Shown: one piece after another, positions 1-11,518 of the stretch
How positions within the stretch are numbered: position 1 is the stretch's first letter
Layout of the letters: each line of letters opens with the position of its first letter
Origin: Luteibacter yeojuensis
GTDB lineage: Bacteria; Pseudomonadota; Gammaproteobacteria; Xanthomonadales; Rhodanobacteraceae
Length of the DNA: 64,000 nt
Assembly (NCBI RefSeq): GCF_000964085.1
Contig: NZ_JZRB01000025.1
Location: 62,001 to 126,000, forward strand
Reading direction: 5' to 3'
The notes under the pieces: model-generated
Told to the model about the DNA's origin: nothing
Database searches by the model: none
Seen by the model: only the letters and a program-made list of their open reading frames with translations
Made by a program: the position numbers and the translations under genes

Positions 1-2680
<2,680 letters not shown>

Positions 2681-2732
2681 GGGCGCTTTGGTGGGTTGGG
2701 TTAACTCCCCAGCCTAGCATGTGGCCGGGCGT

Positions 2733-2936
2733 TCAAGGAGCGGGGGGCAGGCCTGCGCCGAAGCCGGTGACATGGAAGCCCTGAGCACGCAGCTTGGCGA
2801 GGAATTGCTGCACGTCGTCGCAATTCACCCACAGGTTGGCGCCGCCGGGGTAAACGATGGTGAGGTCGCCCGCGTGCTCGCGTAGCAACGCAGGGTCGCG
2901 CTCCCCCTCGAGCCGGGCCCAGCCAACGATGCGCAT
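2733..2936 (-). CDS. Small hypothetical protein (67 aa)
   Basis: I do not recognise this short protein. It has a plausible amphipathic core (TIVYPGGANLWVNCDDVQQFLAKLRAQGF) and a Pro-rich end, with no signal peptide or membrane helix. It lies alone between the hybrid kinase and the thioredoxin-like gene, on the same strand as both. GC-rich third positions support coding. A role cannot be inferred. Confidence 0.5.
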   Translation of the reverse strand: MRIVGWARLEGERDPALLREHAGDLTIVYPGGANLWVNCDDVQQFLAKLRAQGFHVTGFGAGLPPAP

Positions 2937-3026
2937 CTCTTTCCCCTGTCCTGCACGTGGTTAAGCAATTTCGGCCAAGGTGCCGGAGGGTTTGTCAAAG
3001 GAACATCAACGCCCGTGATGCAACCT

Positions 3027-4262
3027 TCACATTTGTGAAGTCGAGCCGTTGGCGTGGGCCCAGGCCTTTTCGATGGCCGGCCCATTGCCCTCCTTCGGCC
3101 AGCCAACCACGGTATCCACCACCTTGCCATCCTTGAAGAACAAAAACGTCGGCGTTTCCCAACGGGTGACCTCTGGCCACGCCTTGTCGCTCGCGGCAAG
3201 GTCGATGCGTAGCGTGGGGTGGCCCGCATTCCAGGCCACCCACGGCTTCAGGTCGGTGGCCGACCCGGTCGGCTCTATCCACGTCGAATGCCCGCCAAGG
3301 ATCCCTGCAAGCCGCGGGTCGTGTTCAATCGCCTGCGCTGCGTCACGGCTGAAATGGCAGCCAGGGCTTGCGACGACCACGATGTGCGCACCGCGCGCGA
3401 GGTCCACCACATCGGCCCTGACCACGGTCGCGCCATCGACGACGAGCGTCCTGTGCAGCCCCCGGGGCGATAGCTGCCCATCCAGCGTGATGGGGGCGAC
3501 CTCGGGAGCCTTGCGGGTCACGGCGCGAAACGCCAACAGCCCTTTGAAGTCCCGCGCACGAAAGAGTGCGCCGAACATATCGCGCGCCTGGCCATCGGTC
3601 GCCTGCCCTCGCCGCGCAAGCTCGTCGTAAACGCGCCGCATGGTGCCGAGGTGGCTCGCATCAGGGAACATCGCCGTCGTCGAAACGGTTGACCGGTAGA
3701 GCGCCGCAAGGTCACGGGATGAAAGGGCTCGCAGCTGTTTTTCGGCGAGCGCCGGTGCAAAGTGGGTGTCGAAAAACGATTGCACGGCAGCCGGCCTGGC
3801 CGTGTGTGCGTAGACCGCATCCGTCGTGTTCAACAGCGAGGCATAGGATGCCTCGTAGGCCGTGAGTTGCTGCGTGGCAAACGATTCGGCGGGAGGCACG
3901 GCGCGCTCCGTGGCCGCGGCGGATGACGGCGACGGTGGATCGATCATGTCCTGCGCGCCGACCAGGGCAAGCACCTTCCGGCCATCGGCCGGCGGCAGGT
4001 CGAACACGCCCTGGGTGCTGAACGTGGTGACACCTTTTTCGCCGAAGCGCAGGCTTTCGACGAAGACCTTCCGGTCGAGCGGCTGCAGCAGGTAGAGCGG
4101 CGAGTCCTTGGGCAAGAGGGCCATGTAGGCCTTCAGGTCGGCCTCGCTCTTGATGGGTGCGGCCGCGACATTGGCGGCCTCATCCGCCAAGGCGAAAGAT
4201 GGCAGACAGGCGAAAGCCATTCCAGCTAACGCGATACGTCCAACAACACGAGGGCAAGCCAT
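3027..4262 (-). CDS. Exported thioredoxin-fold protein with a single-cysteine active-site motif
   Basis: The 411-aa protein starts with a signal peptide (hydrophobic stretch followed by ALADEA), so it is probably periplasmic. The N-terminal two thirds are helical and not recognised. The last ~140 residues read as a thioredoxin-like fold: a beta-strand ending in VVASPGCHFS, and later the cis-Pro-like strand TPTFLFFKDGKVVDTVVGW. The usual CxxC is replaced by Cys302-His-Phe-Ser, giving a monothiol centre. It could therefore act as a thiol reductase-like or peroxidatic protein, or purely as a binding domain. It is preceded by the DUF2252 gene on the same strand, about 45 bases away. The start is the ATG at 4262, in front of the signal peptide. 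Confidence 0.72.
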   Translation of the reverse strand: MACPRVVGRIALAGMAFACLPSFALADEAANVAAAPIKSEADLKAYMALLPKDSPLYLLQPLDRKVFVESLRFGEKGVTTFSTQGVFDLPPADGRKVLALVGAQDMIDPPSPSSAAATERAVPPAESFATQQLTAYEASYASLLNTTDAVYAHTARPAAVQSFFDTHFAPALAEKQLRALSSRDLAALYRSTVSTTAMFPDASHLGTMRRVYDELARRGQATDGQARDMFGALFRARDFKGLLAFRAVTRKAPEVAPITLDGQLSPRGLHRTLVVDGATVVRADVVDLARGAHIVVVASPGCHFSRDAAQAIEHDPRLAGILGGHSTWIEPTGSATDLKPWVAWNAGHPTLRIDLAASDKAWPEVTRWETPTFLFFKDGKVVDTVVGWPKEGNGPAIEKAWAHANGSTSQM

Positions 4263-4306
4263 GCGCCATCACTCCGTTGACCGGGTTACCAGACGCCCGA
4301 CGATAC

Positions 4307-5518
4307 CTACGAAAGCTCCCGGTTGGCAAACCGCCGGCAATGCTCGAGGTAGCCGCCCTCGTGCGCCTGCATCAGCGCCACGACGCTGCGCCATAGCCAC
4401 GATGGCGCGTCCAGCGTGGCTGGCCGGTTTCGCGTCAGTTCGCCCAGCCATGCCTTGCGCTGCGCGCGGTCGAGCTGGCCGGCGTGCGCACGCCCCACGA
4501 CATTGCCGAGGTAGCGCGCTACGTCCATCGCGTCCTTTTCGTCCAGTCGTTCCAGGTCGATCTTGAGGTCTTGCGGCCGTAATTCGCGCACGAACACGGG
4601 GCGATCCTTCACCCGGCCCGTCATCATGCGCTTGCCCAGGTTGGGCGCCAGGTGCACGGCGGCCTGGCGCACGCGCTCGGCGTCGTCGTCGGGCATCGCG
4701 TCGTCACTGTGCGGCGCCGCGGCGGTCACGGCCTCTTTCACATCGACGAGGCAGAACTCTTCGCCGCGTTCCTTGCCGTGCACGCGCATCAACAACGCAT
4801 AGCGCAGGCGGCCCAGCGAACTGCAGCCTTTCACCCAGTACTTCGCGTCGACGAGCTCGAGCTGCGCATCGTCGTCACGGTGCAGCAGCTGCAGCACGAG
4901 GTGGCGCATACCCGGCGTGGCGGCGATGGCGGCGAGATCGTCGCGCTCGGCAGCCGTCACCGGCCAATAACGTCGGCCCTCGGGGATATCCGGCTGCACG
5001 CCATCGATTCGCTCGCGCGCCAGGTGCTTCCACCGGCGCTTCAGCGCCGCCTTCATCACCAGCTTCATGCTGGCGGGCCGTGCGACGATGCGTGCATCCT
5101 TCCTGCCATTGCCCAGCGCGAGCTCGTAGCCCGCCATCAGCTCCTCGACCATGCGCGCGGTGATGACGCCCGGCAGGTCGGAGCCGCGCGCCGCCGTAGC
5201 GAGCGACACCGCCAGCCGGATGATGTCGTGCGCCGGGTTGCCGAGCACGGCCTGGTCGAGGTCGCGGATCTGGATATCCACGCCACCCTCCTTGTCCGCC
5301 ACCGGGCCGATGTTGCTGACGTGGCAGTCGCCGCAGATCCACACCGTGGGCCCCTGCGGGATGGTGAACGTACAGCCGGCCAGCCACTCGTAGAACTGCA
5401 AGGTGTTGCCACGCACGAACGCGTGCGCGGAGCGCGCCATCTTCAGGTTGCGGCGTGCGTTAAGCACGGCGGCGCGCCGGGCGGGCGGCGTCGACGTCAC
5501 GGGCTGGATCTTCGGCAT
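4307..5518 (-). CDS. DUF2252 family protein
   Basis: The 403-aa protein matches the DUF2252 family, which has a kinase/phosphotransferase-like fold and is found in many proteobacteria and actinobacteria. Family features visible are the N-terminal RxxxM...FxRGxxxxFY segment (SAHAFVRGNTLQFYEWL), the WICGDCHVSNIG block that resembles an aminoglycoside-phosphotransferase catalytic loop, and the following DIQIRDLDQAVLGNPAHDIIRL. The substrate is not known for the family. There is no signal peptide, so it is cytosolic. The gene is upstream of, and probably cotranscribed with, the thioredoxin-like gene. The start at 5518 is the first ATG. Confidence 0.85.
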   Translation of the reverse strand: MPKIQPVTSTPPARRAAVLNARRNLKMARSAHAFVRGNTLQFYEWLAGCTFTIPQGPTVWICGDCHVSNIGPVADKEGGVDIQIRDLDQAVLGNPAHDIIRLAVSLATAARGSDLPGVITARMVEELMAGYELALGNGRKDARIVARPASMKLVMKAALKRRWKHLARERIDGVQPDIPEGRRYWPVTAAERDDLAAIAATPGMRHLVLQLLHRDDDAQLELVDAKYWVKGCSSLGRLRYALLMRVHGKERGEEFCLVDVKEAVTAAAPHSDDAMPDDDAERVRQAAVHLAPNLGKRMMTGRVKDRPVFVRELRPQDLKIDLERLDEKDAMDVARYLGNVVGRAHAGQLDRAQRKAWLGELTRNRPATLDAPSWLWRSVVALMQAHEGGYLEHCRRFANRELS

Positions 5519-5597
5519 CGTAATTTCTTGCGCTCATGGTGGGCCAAACCATGGAAGCGTGGCGACGCGTGCATGAATGCCGCGCGATGGCGCGTGG

Positions 5598-6032
5598 CTA
5601 ACCGAAGCGCGCCCTCACCTCGTCGACGGCACCCTTCGCGAGCAGCAGCCAGATCGCGCGCGCCTGCGCCCTGTCCACGATGCGATCGAGCGGCGGCGCA
5701 AGCTCCACTTCGTAATCCTGGTCAGCCCATTGCGAAAACGTCGCCCTGCCCGTCCTCGTGATATCCACCACGTGCATCGGGCCGTCGTCATAGCCATGCC
5801 GCAGCGACGCGTCGCCGTGCTCGTCGTCGTCGTCGCGTGGATCGAACAACTCGTCGAGCGCGGCATCGATGTGCTGCGCAGTGGGGCTCCCCACTTCCCT
5901 GCCATGGCGACACAAAAGATATGCCCACGGTGTGTCCACGGCGTGCCCTCGATAGCCCGCCCCAAGTAGACCACATGCTGCATTGCAGCGCGTCGCGGGA
6001 CACAAAACACGCTTAAACGCCCCACTTGACAC
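5598..6032 (-). CDS. Hypothetical protein, acidic middle segment
   Basis: This reads as up to 144 aa. The first ~30 residues (Cys-rich, Arg-rich) are less convincing, and translation may start at an internal GTG giving VDTPWAYLLC. The central section carries DDDDEHGD, followed by a beta-rich stretch (MHVVDITRTGRATFSQW) and a helical end. The general look is that of a small immunity-like or SMI1-like protein, but I recognise no family. It is divergent from the GH76 gene and follows the DUF2252 gene with a short gap. Confidence 0.5.
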   Translation of the reverse strand: MSSGAFKRVLCPATRCNAACGLLGAGYRGHAVDTPWAYLLCRHGREVGSPTAQHIDAALDELFDPRDDDDEHGDASLRHGYDDGPMHVVDITRTGRATFSQWADQDYEVELAPPLDRIVDRAQARAIWLLLAKGAVDEVRARFG

Positions 6033-6199
6033 GATCTAAAAAATGGGCGAATCATCGCGGCACCATATCGGGGCTTGAGCCACCAACATCATTTTGGCCG
6101 TCTAAACGGCATGCCAAGGGATAAGCCAAGCCGGGTCTTCACCCACGGTCCGGCAGGGGAGCTGGCGTCGTGGGTAACCCTTCAGGAGCGCCTCTGATC

Positions 6200-8122
6200 A
6201 TGAACCTGATGATCAAGCTTGATGCGGTACGCGTTCGCGTCCGTACGTTGTTCATCGTGGCCGGGCTCACCGCCCTCGCGGCCACCTTCCCATCCATGGC
6301 GGCACAACCCGACAAGGCGCCGCCGCCAGCCGATGGCCCGACGTCGATGGCCCGCGCCCGCGTCGCCGCCGACGTGCTGATGAGGTCCTACGACCCCGTC
6401 AAAGCGTGGTTTCCGTCCAGCTGGTGGAACTCGGCCGTGGCGCTGCAGACCATCGGCGATTACATGGAGCGCACGGGCGACCGCCGCTACCTCGGCCAGC
6501 TCGATAACACGTTCGAGAAGGACAAGGGCGTGTTCCCCGCGGGCGTGCTTTCCGGCGACCCGCTGCTCGGCAACTTCACCAGCCGCGCCATCGACGATTC
6601 CGAGTGGTGGGGCCTCACCTGGATCCAGGCCTACGACCTGACGCGCAACCCCAAGTACCTCGACATGGCGGTGAAGATCGCGACGTACGTCAACGGCTAC
6701 TGGGATACCAGCACGTGTGGCGGCGGCGTGTGGTGGGATGGCGAGCGCACGTACAAGAACGCCGTGACGAACGGCTTGTGGATCCGCCTGACGGCCGAGC
6801 TGCATAACCGCATCCCCGGCGATTCGCTGTGGCTTGGCCGCTCGAAGACCGCATGGGCGTGGTTCCAGAACAGCGGCATGATCAACGCCGACGGCCTCGT
6901 CAACGACGGCCTCACCAACGCGTGCACCAACAACAACGGCACGGTGTGGGCCTATAACCAGGGCCTGGCCATCGGCGGCGGCCTTGAGCTGTTCCGCGCC
7001 ACGCGCGATCCGAAGATCCTGACCAGCGTCAAGCGGCTCGCCGATGCCGCGATCAGCCCGAAGGGCCTGAACAAGGCCGGCGTGCTCACCGAGGCCTGCG
7101 ACGCGCTTGACCAGACCTGCGACGACAACGGCAAGCAGTTCAAGGGTATCTTCGCGCGCTATTGGACCGACCTGGTCGATACCACGCACGACAGGACGTA
7201 CGCGGCCTTCCTGGAAGACCAGGCCGAATCGATCTGGAACCATGACCGCGACGCGGCGAACCGGCTGGGCACGCGCTGGTCGGGCGCCACGAGCGACGAT
7301 CATCCCAACGTGTTCGACTGGCGCACGCAGGCCAGCGCCCTCAGTGCCCTCGTCGGCGACGTGCCGCGCTTCACGCCGATCGAATCGATGGCGGGCACGC
7401 TGTCGCCGGCCCAGCCGGTGGTGATGCCGGCCGCGTCGGGCACCACGACCATCCCGGTGACGCTCAGTGCCTCGGCCACGGGCTTCTTCCCGCTGCTGGC
7501 CCTGGCCAATGTCGACGCACCCGCCGGCTGGACGGCGACGCCGCGCAGCTCGCTGGTACGCCTGCTGCCGCGTGGTAACGCCAACCCCGTGGGCACCACG
7601 GTGCCGCTGAAGATCATCGTGCCCAGCTCGGCGAAGGACGGCCACCAGTTCGTCACGGTGAACCTGACCGCGGCGGGGCTGCGCTTCACCGCGCAGGCCG
7701 ACTTCCTCATCGCGCACAAGATCGACTTCGACACCGGCACGGTGGACGAGAACCCGTGGCTGTTCGATCCGGATGGCTCGCAGAGCAACGGCGTGCAGAA
7801 CCGCTTCGCCGATGGCAATGCGCACTTCACGTACCGCTTCCCCTTCCCGGCGGATACCACCGCGGCGCACGTGACGCTGACGATCGACGCGGAGTTCCTG
7901 GTGCAGGCCAGTTCGGATAACCAGACCTGGACGACGGTGCTGCAGGAAGCCAACCCGGTGACGGATGGCTCGAACAAGGCCGACCGTACGATCGACCTGA
8001 CACCGTTCCTCGGCACGGCCACGAACGGAGCCAAGCCGGTGTACCTGAAGGTCTCGGATGCGTTCCCCAACGATGGCTGGGGCGGGCGCGTCTACCACGT
8101 GACGGCGGATATCGCGCAATAA
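6200..8122 (+). CDS. Exported glycoside hydrolase family 76 protein (alpha-1,6-mannanase-type)
   Basis: GH76 enzymes cleave alpha-1,6-mannan backbones such as those of fungal cell walls. The mature part opens with an (alpha/alpha)6-barrel, including SSWWNSAVALQTIGDYM. The paired catalytic aspartates typical of the family are seen in AIDDSEWWGL, followed by CGGGVWWDGERTYKNAVTNGL and TVWAYNQG. The barrel is followed by a NEW3-like beta-sandwich (about 390-510) and a C-terminal jelly-roll-like domain with SSDNQTW and a final WGGRVYHV. A signal peptide ends near SMAAQPDK. I chose the ATG at 6200 because AGGAG at 6184-6188 lies 11 bases upstream; an in-frame ATG at 6170 lacks such a site. A strong terminator follows. 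No transporter is adjacent, so products may be taken up elsewhere. Confidence 0.88.
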   Translation: MNLMIKLDAVRVRVRTLFIVAGLTALAATFPSMAAQPDKAPPPADGPTSMARARVAADVLMRSYDPVKAWFPSSWWNSAVALQTIGDYMERTGDRRYLGQLDNTFEKDKGVFPAGVLSGDPLLGNFTSRAIDDSEWWGLTWIQAYDLTRNPKYLDMAVKIATYVNGYWDTSTCGGGVWWDGERTYKNAVTNGLWIRLTAELHNRIPGDSLWLGRSKTAWAWFQNSGMINADGLVNDGLTNACTNNNGTVWAYNQGLAIGGGLELFRATRDPKILTSVKRLADAAISPKGLNKAGVLTEACDALDQTCDDNGKQFKGIFARYWTDLVDTTHDRTYAAFLEDQAESIWNHDRDAANRLGTRWSGATSDDHPNVFDWRTQASALSALVGDVPRFTPIESMAGTLSPAQPVVMPAASGTTTIPVTLSASATGFFPLLALANVDAPAGWTATPRSSLVRLLPRGNANPVGTTVPLKIIVPSSAKDGHQFVTVNLTAAGLRFTAQADFLIAHKIDFDTGTVDENPWLFDPDGSQSNGVQNRFADGNAHFTYRFPFPADTTAAHVTLTIDAEFLVQASSDNQTWTTVLQEANPVTDGSNKADRTIDLTPFLGTATNGAKPVYLKVSDAFPNDGWGGRVYHVTADIAQ

Positions 8123-8140
8123 CCGCGGTGTGAGCGAACA

Positions 8141-8175
8141 CCTCCGCCCCCGAGGAGGGGGCGGAGGTTTTTTTT
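8141..8175 (+). terminator. Rho-independent terminator after the GH76 gene
   Basis: A perfect 11-bp GC stem (CCTCCGCCCCC / GGGGGCGGAGG) with a 5-base loop is followed directly by eight T residues. It ends transcription of the GH76 gene 19 bases after its stop codon. Confidence 0.95.
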
Positions 8176-8224
8176 CGGCCTTCCTGCGACGCCACCGTCA
8201 CGGCCGGCAACCTAGGGTCGCCGC

Positions 8225-8485
8225 ATGGAAATCGCCGCCGCCATCATCGGCCTGCTCCGTCAGCGCGCGGCGACGGCATCGATCTGCCCCTCCGATGTCG
8301 CACGCCAAGTGGCAGGCGATACGACCGAATGGCGAAGCCTCATGCAGCCTGTGCGGGACGAGGCGGCGAAGCTCGCGTTGAGGGGTGTCATCAACATCAC
8401 GCAAGGCGAGCGTCAGCTCGACCCCGGTGCCGTCAACGAAGGCGCGGTACGCCTGCGGCGTGGCACGGCGTTCCCTGCCGACTAG
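8225..8485 (+). CDS. DUF3253 domain protein
   Basis: The 86-aa protein fits the DUF3253 family, small winged-helix-like proteins common in proteobacteria: ICPSDVARQV, then WRSLMQPVRDEAAKLALRG, then the basic ITQGERQLDP. The molecular role is not established, although the fold suggests nucleic-acid binding. Its stop codon overlaps the stop of the convergent PAS gene through a shared CTAG at 8482-8485. Confidence 0.82.
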   Translation: MEIAAAIIGLLRQRAATASICPSDVARQVAGDTTEWRSLMQPVRDEAAKLALRGVINITQGERQLDPGAVNEGAVRLRRGTAFPAD

Positions 8486-8904
8486 CGGGCAACGACCCGG
8501 AAGAACACCACGGAGCCCACCTGCCGCTTCGCCGCGTCGAACAGTGGCCGGGCGGTGACGTTCAGCAGGTAGGTGATGCCGTCGGGCCGACGCATCAGCA
8601 GCCGCTCGTTCTTCGTGGTCTTCTGGAAAAGGACCGCACGGGCCAGCGGCAGGTCGGACGAAGGATACGGGCGCCCTTCCTCGGTGAACACGCCGTGCAG
8701 CACGCTGTAATCCTCGACCCCGGCGCCCATTCGCACGATGCCCATGATCTCGGTGGCCATCTCATCGGCGTACACCATCTCGCCCGTGGCATCAGCGATG
8801 ACGATACCCTCGCCTTCGGCGCCGGGCCCCGCGAGACGGACCAGCTCCGCCACCTCCTGCGTCAGTTCGCCTGCACCGCTTCCCACCATACGAGATGTGC
8901 CCAT
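8482..8904 (-). CDS. PAS-domain protein
   Basis: About 140 aa containing a single PAS domain: GIVIADATGEMVYADEMATEIMG, the central loop with YPSSDLPLARAV, and the C-terminal beta-sheet TYLLNVTARPLFD...GSVVFFRV. There is no attached output domain, so it is a stand-alone sensor module or binding partner. I prefer the ATG at 8904 (MGTSRMVG); an upstream ATG at 8982 would add an unlikely Cys/His-containing leader. It is divergent from the HAD phosphatase gene. Confidence 0.75.
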   Translation of the reverse strand: MGTSRMVGSGAGELTQEVAELVRLAGPGAEGEGIVIADATGEMVYADEMATEIMGIVRMGAGVEDYSVLHGVFTEEGRPYPSSDLPLARAVLFQKTTKNERLLMRRPDGITYLLNVTARPLFDAAKRQVGSVVFFRVVAR

Positions 8905-9025
8905 GTGGCCTGCCCGTGCCCATGAAACCGGGGTGCAGGTTAGCGCCGCGTGACGCGGATGGGCAACGTTCAGATCCGTCACGCGCTACAATGCTGCGTT
9001 TGCACATCACCCCGGACCCTCCACG

Positions 9026-9874
9026 ATGGATATGGCACGACACCCCACGGTCGAACTCCTTGCGATCGACATGGATGGCACCCTCCTCGACCCTGGCCAC
9101 AAAATCACCCCGCGCGTGAAGGACGCCGTGCACGCCGCCATGGCCCTTGGCGTAAAGCTGGTGCTGGCGAGCGGCCGGCCTATCACGGGCCTGCTGCCTT
9201 ACCTCGACGAACTCGGCATCCATGGCGCTGACGACTACTGCATCGCCTACAACGGTGCAGTCGTGCAGAACATCGGCACGGGTGAAAACGTGGTCGAGTT
9301 CACCCTGGACGTATCCGATTACCGCTACTGCGCCGCGGTGGCCCGCGAGTTGGGCGTCCATTTCCATGGCCTCGGCAACAACCGCATGTACACGCCCGAC
9401 CGCGACATCAGCCCCTTCAGCGTGGCCGATTCGCACATCACCCGCGCGCCGCTGAGCTACCGCACGCTGGATGATATCGAGCCGGGCATCCGCTTCCCGA
9501 AGCTCATGATGATCGACGAACAGTCCAGGCTCGACGCCGCCATCAAGCGCCTGCCGCCCGAGATATTCGACCGCTTCAGCGTGCTGAAGAGCTCGCCCAC
9601 GTTCCTCGATATCTTCGACAAGCGCGCAGGCAAGGGCCCCAGCCTGGCGACGCTTGCCAGCCGCCTGGGCATCCCCCGCGAGAACGTCATGGCCCTGGGC
9701 GACCACGAGAACGACATCGCCATGCTCGAGTTCGCGGGCACGGGCGTGGCCATGGGCAACGCCATCCCGGAAGTGAAGGCCGCCGCGCGCTTCGAGACCA
9801 CCACGAATGCCGAAGGTGGCGTGGCCGATGCGATCGAACGCTTCATCCTCGATCGCAAGAACGTCCATAGCTGA
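9026..9874 (+). CDS. yidA: Cof-type HAD-IIB phosphatase (YidA-like sugar phosphatase)
   Basis: This is a cytosolic phosphatase of the Cof/YidA subfamily, which dephosphorylates sugar phosphates and related metabolites. HAD motif I is AIDMDGTLLDP near the N-terminus. Motif II is VLASGRP. The large C2B cap follows, and motifs III/IV are visible as KGPSLATLASRLG and MALGDHENDIAML. The 282-aa length is normal for the family. The start ATG at 9026 is chosen because motif I follows shortly after. Substrate specificity cannot be read from sequence, so the symbol is by similarity. Confidence 0.88.
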   Translation: MDMARHPTVELLAIDMDGTLLDPGHKITPRVKDAVHAAMALGVKLVLASGRPITGLLPYLDELGIHGADDYCIAYNGAVVQNIGTGENVVEFTLDVSDYRYCAAVARELGVHFHGLGNNRMYTPDRDISPFSVADSHITRAPLSYRTLDDIEPGIRFPKLMMIDEQSRLDAAIKRLPPEIFDRFSVLKSSPTFLDIFDKRAGKGPSLATLASRLGIPRENVMALGDHENDIAMLEFAGTGVAMGNAIPEVKAAARFETTTNAEGGVADAIERFILDRKNVHS

Positions 9875-9951
9875 TTTTTTTCATCGCTTTCACCTTGGGC
9901 CGCGCGCATGCCGTGACATCGCGATGACGTGGGTGCCGATACGGTGCATCC

Positions 9952-10197
9952 ATGGACGCTCGGGACTTCGGCAACACCGTGACTCTCTACCTCCCGCAAG
10001 GCGCGGGTGGCGGCCCGCCTTACGCCGTTTTCCAGGACCGCTCGAAAGCCGGTGATTTCCCCACCCGGGACGAGGCATTGCGCTTCGCCGTCTCGCTCGC
10101 GGTGACCATCCGCGACAGCAAGGGCGTCAATGTCCGCATGCGGATCGAAGACGAGGCTGGCGGCTGGGAGACGCGCGATTCCGTCGCAGCGGGGTAG
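9952..10197 (+). CDS. Small hypothetical protein (81 aa)
   Basis: It has a compact alpha/beta pattern: TVTLYLPQG, YAVFQDRSKAGDFPTRDEALRFAVSLAVTIRD, then NVRMRIEDEAGGWETRDS. This recalls DUF2188-type small proteins in which a strand is followed by F..R.EAL.FA, but I am not certain of the family. Its stop codon abuts the stop of the convergent anti-sigma gene with no gap. Confidence 0.65.
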   Translation: MDARDFGNTVTLYLPQGAGGGPPYAVFQDRSKAGDFPTRDEALRFAVSLAVTIRDSKGVNVRMRIEDEAGGWETRDSVAAG

Positions 10198-10977
10198 TCA
10201 GTCGCCCTGCACCTGTGAATCGAGCAAGTCGCGGAAGCGCGTGAGCTCAGCGCGATCCATGTCCGACACGATGGCGACCGCCTGGCCGCCGAGCATGGCG
10301 CGCTCAAGCACGTAGCCCTGCATTTGTACCGGGCTGCCGTCGCTTGCAACGCCTCCCCCCGGCAGGATGAATACGTCGACGAGGTGCTTGCCATGCTGGT
10401 ACACGAGCACCGGCACGCGGTCGTTGCCCACGTAGTCGATGCGCCCGCCGATGAGGGCGTAGCCTTCCGCCTTGAAGTCGCGCACCACGGGCGCCGTCGC
10501 GACCTTGCCGGCAAACCACGGCTTTACCGTGTGCTGGTCGGTCGACACCACGTCGATCGGCGACGTGGCGGCGAGCGCACGCCAATGGCTGGCAAAGAGA
10601 TCGCGGGTTTGCTGCGCCTCCACGGCCGATGCCGACGACGCGCGCTGCCATGCGGCCAGCGCCGCGCCGCCAGCGACAAACGCGAGCAGCAACGATGCCG
10701 CCATGGCCATCCACGGGCGCAGGGCGACGCGAAACTGACGCGCTTCCGGGGTGGGCATCCCGGCGGCGCTCGCGATCACGCGAGCCCTCAAGGCCCCGGG
10801 CGCGTCGAATCGAGGCGCTTCGTGACGTAGCGCCTGCCGCAGTGCGTCCAGCGCGACCAACGCGTCGCGGCAAGCCGGGCAGGCGTCCACATGCGCCTCG
10901 AATCCACGGCTGGTGGCGCGGTCGAGCTCGCCGTCGAAATACAACGGCAACAGGTCGGAGGCGGTCTTACAGTCCAT
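10198..10977 (-). CDS. Anti-sigma factor, membrane-anchored with zinc-finger N-terminus
   Basis: This 259-aa inner-membrane protein carries an N-terminal zinc-binding anti-sigma domain (MDCKTASDLLPLYFDGEL and the H-x3-C-x2-C motif in HVDACPACRD). One transmembrane helix follows near residue 95 (AMAASLLLAFVAGGAALAA), then a periplasmic domain. It should hold the ECF sigma factor encoded just upstream until a periplasmic signal arrives. The start ATG at 10977 overlaps the end of the sigma gene by 11 bases, which supports translational coupling. Confidence 0.9.
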   Translation of the reverse strand: MDCKTASDLLPLYFDGELDRATSRGFEAHVDACPACRDALVALDALRQALRHEAPRFDAPGALRARVIASAAGMPTPEARQFRVALRPWMAMAASLLLAFVAGGAALAAWQRASSASAVEAQQTRDLFASHWRALAATSPIDVVSTDQHTVKPWFAGKVATAPVVRDFKAEGYALIGGRIDYVGNDRVPVLVYQHGKHLVDVFILPGGGVASDGSPVQMQGYVLERAMLGGQAVAIVSDMDRAELTRFRDLLDSQVQGD

Positions 10978-11518
10978 GCGGAGGCTCCGTCGGGCCGTTA
11001 TCGGTCAATGCCTTGTGCAGGAGCGTGCGGCCGCGCGCGAGGCGCGACATCACGGTGCCGATCGGCGTTTCCAGTACATCAGCGATTTCGCGGTACGAGA
11101 GCTCTTCGATCTCGCGCAGTACGAGAACCTCGCGGTACACGTCCGGCAACCCGCGCAGGTACTGCGCGACAAGGCTCCGCCGCTGCTCGCTGTCGAGGCT
11201 ATCGCCAACATCGTCGTCGCCTTGCGGCATGGCCCGTTCCGCGGCCGCGGGGTTGCCATCGATGGCGACGTTCTTCTTCTCCTTGTGGCGCACCGCCAGC
11301 CGCGCCAGGCAACAATTGCGCACGATGGCGAGGAACCACGCCCGGGCGTTGCCCCCGGCGTAGGTGTCGCACGCGCGCGCCGCGCGGAGGTACGCATCGT
11401 GCACCGCGTCGGAGGCGTCCTGCTCGTTGCCGAGCAACCAGCGGCCGAGGTTGTACGCGGCATCGAGGTGGCGAAGCGCCAACTCGTCCACGACCGCCCG
11501 GTTACTCGTCGATATCAT
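10967..11518 (-). CDS. ECF-family RNA polymerase sigma factor
   Basis: This 183-aa extracytoplasmic-function sigma factor has region 2 (HLDAAYNLGRWLLGNEQDASDAVHDAYLRA) and region 4 (LPDVYREVLVLREIEELSYREIADVLETPIGTVMSRLARGR). The ATG at 11518 overlaps the cytochrome b561 stop codon as ATGA. The order cytochrome b561, sigma, anti-sigma suggests one transcription unit. In several proteobacteria such a set also contains a catalase-related peroxidase (SrpA-like), which is absent here. Candidate targets are oxidative-stress genes, possibly including the nearby katE; that is inference. Confidence 0.9.
   Translation of the reverse strand: MISTSNRAVVDELALRHLDAAYNLGRWLLGNEQDASDAVHDAYLRAARACDTYAGGNARAWFLAIVRNCCLARLAVRHKEKKNVAIDGNPAAAERAMPQGDDDVGDSLDSEQRRSLVAQYLRGLPDVYREVLVLREIEELSYREIADVLETPIGTVMSRLARGRTLLHKALTDNGPTEPPHGL

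Noticed and set aside
6182-8119. 645-aa frame antisense to the entire GH76 gene
   Set aside because: The plus strand has a signal peptide, catalytic motifs and terminator; the antisense product has no recognisable domain and ends only because of codon bias.
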